This document shows, piece after piece, positions 60,775 through 64,000 of a stretch of DNA of 64,000 nucleotides (its first letter is position 1; every line of letters starts with the position of its first letter). Source of the stretch: Caprimulgus europaeus. Lineage: Eukaryota; Chordata; Aves; Caprimulgiformes; Caprimulgidae. A program made the translations under genes and the position numbers. The notes under the pieces were generated by a model. It did no database searches. It was not told the DNA's origin and saw only the letters and a program-made list of their open reading frames with translations. Where the stretch lies: contig OU015526.1 of the NCBI GenBank assembly GCA_907165065.1, positions 69,153,723 to 69,217,722 of the forward strand, written 5' to 3'.

Positions 60775-63700
60775 TGTTTCCTTTTACTTTATTAAAAATA
60801 AGCAGATTGAATGTCTTCTTTTTAGCCAAATCAGTTGTCTTCAGTTTCTAATAAATAAGTAGTGATGAGGTCTAAAATCAACCACAGTTTGAGATCGTTA
60901 TTTAATCAAAACCTGGATGTAAAGACAGGCACTTTCTCAGAGATTTCTCTACTTGAAAGAGTAGAGACAAATTTCAAGCACATGCTCTCACTTGAGAGAT
61001 CAGGATCTTAGTTCACATGCAAGAGAATCTCCTGTTTTGTAATCCATGTATGTAGATTTGAGATTTTTGCAGGTAAGTTTCATGCATTCAGCTGTCAATG
61101 GTAGAGAAGAAATGGGTTTAGGATCTCCTTGCATTCTTTTGCTTTCCAGAAGACAAATGAATATGACAGGACAAAGCCATCTTTAAACTCAATGTTAATG
61201 TCTGCCCATAAGCTCTGTAGTAGTGATACAGTATTTATTGAAACTGAAAAACTCCACTTCTATAATTATTTTTTTGTTTTCAAAAGCCAGCTTTTAAAAA
61301 GGAGCACACTGAAGAGTTTCAAGGAACATCTTACAGTTAATCTTCTACCCCTACAGAGAAAGTATCCATAATTTTGTCTTACAGCACTAAGTAAGGCTCA
61401 GCAGCAAGGGCCTGGGCTGGAGGTTCCTCAAAAGTTCAGTGTTTTTCCCCACCTGAGAAAGGTCTCACTAGAACATAATATTTTGGCTTACCTGTTAAGA
61501 ATGAAAACAAAACATGATGCTTCTGGACAATGCACAGTAGAAAAACTGTGCAATCATTTCTAACCTCCCAAAACTGTGCTATCATCTCTTTAACCTCCTT
61601 TTTTTCCTTTTCTCAGAGGCTTCACAGTAGGAAAAAACCTGAGTTTTGTGGAGGTTTTTTTTCTCACTGACTGATTCACTAGAAACTTTATTTTCAATTC
61701 ATTGCAAAACAATATTTTTATTTGCTTGCAGAAATTGTCAATATATTGATTTTTCTCTCTGTTCCTCTGCCAGCCCCCAGTGAGATTTGTTTCCGGAGTA
61801 GCCTAACATGAGCTCTGCAGTTGAGGCTATGCACTTTAAGTTCTTCATCCCTGTATAACAACCAGTTCTTGATAGATAATTAAAAGTGAAAAGTAAAACA
61901 CAAGTTTGCTACCTAAGAGAAAATGTAAATTTGTCATGATTTAAAAATAAATGAAAAATGAGGCATAAAATTTCTGTAGTACCTAACTAAATACGGGGTT
62001 TTAAACATTTTATTATCACTCAAGTTTCCAAGAGTTTATATAACAATCTCTCAAAGTCAGATGCCTAAGATGTGAGGTATTGCATGTTACAAGAAGAAAT
62101 GTAGTGTTCAGAAAGCTCATTTTAAGCCCTCATTTCAAAGTGCAAAAGGTAACCCCTTCCTGCTGTGCTTGCAGCAGTGGCAGGAAACAAATGCCCTCCG
62201 TGTCATGCTGACCACCTGGGCTGCGGCTGGCAACAGGCAACAAGAGAGGGATGACTTATCTCTAAGATGGGTAGAAAAGGGTGTGGAACACACAGCTACT
62301 TTTTGGAGAAGCATGATGACTTCTGTAGCTGAGTCATTCCAGGAGCATATGTGTTCCTGGAGAGAAGGTGTCAGGGCCTCATTTGGTGATTGCTGAGTTG
62401 CTACATATTTCTTGGCTGGCTCTTGGAGCGTTGTGGTGCTCCTCTCTGAAAATGAACAGATGATATTGGCATAGCATTTCTGTGATTTGTCACACAGAAT
62501 TCTACTTGCCAAAAATGAGCTAAATATATCTATTTAGCTGGCATTTGTATCGTAATTTGTCTTGAGACTTTTTAACATTACCTTTTAAGTCTGACAGCTC
62601 TTAAATTTTATTTACAAGAAAGGCTGTCTTGTTTTGAAGGAAATATTTGAGCTACAAACATTCAGTCATGTTCCTTTCCTGCTTATTTTCTGAAATAAAT
62701 GGAACTGAGGAAATTAGATTGATTGTAATGTTAGTGAGATGTCTGCTCTGAATTGCTGAGTTACTTGCAGTAACATTGTATTTTGTGTTGATCCTTGGTA
62801 TATGTTCTGGATTATAATCCTGAGAATTCTTTTGGTGAGGAAAACATCTTTGCCAGTGACTAGGAGTTTAGTTGTATGAATGAAAATATAATTTTTAATG
62901 ATTTATTAATTTTCTTTATTGTGTGTTTGTGTCTAAGGCTGACAGACACAGTGGTATTAATGCTGCCTCTGTTGTGTGTGGGATTTAATGTATTCAGAGG
63001 AGAATGCCTTAAATTATAAATTATGGGTGGATGTGGAGTTTGTAACCAAGGAAAAACCTTTTTAGCTGTCCTCAGAAACTTACTTTAGAAGGCAAAAAGG
63101 ATGTCAGAGACTTAATTTGCAATGAAGATTATTTGATGCCTCCCTAGATAAACTGTGAAATATTTATACAGCAGAATGCTACTTTCTGCGGCAATAAGTT
63201 TTCCCTATATATGTGCACATGTGCAATCATACAGAACCTTTTCAAAAGTGGTCCCCAAGCTACCACTAACCTGAGCTGATGCATTCATAGGACACAGCAC
63301 TCTGCCAAAAAAGCATTAGCCTGATTTCTCAAAGCTGTGTAAAACCTGAATTAACAATTCCAGACTTAAAATAAGAGTAAATAGCTCAAGTGTTGTACAA
63401 GCTCTGTGTTAATGTACCATGATTCCAATTTGAGGGATAAAGCATCGGTCTTTGAAGGACCTACCATTGTGTGTTATAGTCTAGAGCTGGTACATCCATC
63501 TCCTATAGTTATCTTCTGTAAATTTTTGTCAGAGATGAAAAGCAATCTAAAGAACAGACAGGGATGTAATGAAAAAAGTTTCAGATTAAGCTGAAAAACA
63601 AACTTTTCAATCAAGGGGAAAAAAATGAAATATACAAGTACCTTTTTTGGCTGATTTTTTATTTATTTATTTTAATCTGAGAATTATCTTAGTTGTAAGG

Positions 63701-64000
63701 CTTGGTGTATTTCTTTGAGGCTTTTGTTGTATTTATTTATTCCCCCACCTCCCTAAAAATATGCTTCCCTTCTGTAAGTTTTAATTCAGTTCTGGTCCCT
63801 TAAAAAGTAGAAAAATATCAACAACTTCAACACAATAATCTGTTGCTTGAGGCAGGTGAAAAAGTAGAGCCAGATGCTTACTGTCGACTCGGTCTGCAAC
63901 ATATTCACAAAAAAAAATTGTAAAACAGAGTTGAAATCCCTTACACCTTTGAATTTCAGTTAAAATGCCATAGTTTTGCTGTAATACTATCAAATTAGAT
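60775..64000. other. AT-rich intergenic sequence, no gene seen
   Basis: No interspersed repeat, RNA gene or conserved protein is recognised. A GC-richer patch at 62150-62400 gives opposing open frames of 125 (minus) and 75 (plus) codons without domains. Confidence 0.5.

Noticed and set aside
1..64000. tRNA, rRNA, mitochondrial insert or telomeric repeat
   Set aside because: Reading through the window I recognised no cloverleaf with A/B boxes, rRNA core words, mitochondrial gene blocks or TTAGGG arrays. A dedicated search was not possible.

Overview
This 64 kb window reads as avian nuclear DNA. It is AT-rich, almost gene-free, and its interspersed repeats are nearly all CR1 non-LTR retrotransposons, the dominant repeat of birds, with no Alu, L1 or tRNA-SINE signatures. 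The only convincing gene is the 3' part of a delta-2 protocadherin, which I identify as PCDH18 from its cytoplasmic tail and C-terminus. The closest pair of CR1 copies differ at about 5 of 190 compared bases, so at least one CR1 subfamily was active fairly recently in this lineage. I cannot name the species.

Positions 1-7554 (+) hold PCDH18. The window opens inside the large first coding exon, within cadherin repeat EC4, and continues through EC5, EC6, the transmembrane helix and the start of the cytoplasmic tail (exon end 1411). Three further coding exons follow (2349-2437, 2573-2736, 6875-7554), separated by introns of 937, 135 and 4138 bp. All junctions are GT-AG and preserve the frame. 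About 780 residues are encoded here; EC1-EC3, the signal peptide and the promoter lie upstream of the window. The last exon carries a 13-residue polyglutamine run and a WIRS-like WAVE-complex docking motif. A 3'UTR with an AATAAA at 7787-7792 ends the gene, and an array of about 33 (AAAAG) units starts roughly 80 bp downstream.

Positions 7.8-64 kb show no further gene. I see ten clear CR1 fragments (five per strand, roughly 9 percent of the window), one probable very old CR1/L3-like remnant inside PCDH18 intron 3, two copies of an unidentified LTR-like repeat (about 9.70 and 49.63 kb), A-rich and T-rich simple sequence, and long unannotated AT-rich stretches. The longest CR1 copy (49.9-51.7 kb, minus strand) keeps much of its reverse transcriptase reading frame but is broken by a stop and a frameshift. 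PCDH18 is known to sit beside a gene desert in vertebrates, and the empty 56 kb fits that. Distal regulatory elements are therefore plausible, but none can be proved from one sequence.

I found no convincing new gene system. The most noteworthy signals are the polyQ tract, the large AAAAG array next to the PCDH18 polyadenylation site, a tandem NAGNAG splice acceptor, a perfect 17-bp inverted repeat at 36.77 kb, and the unidentified repeat pair.
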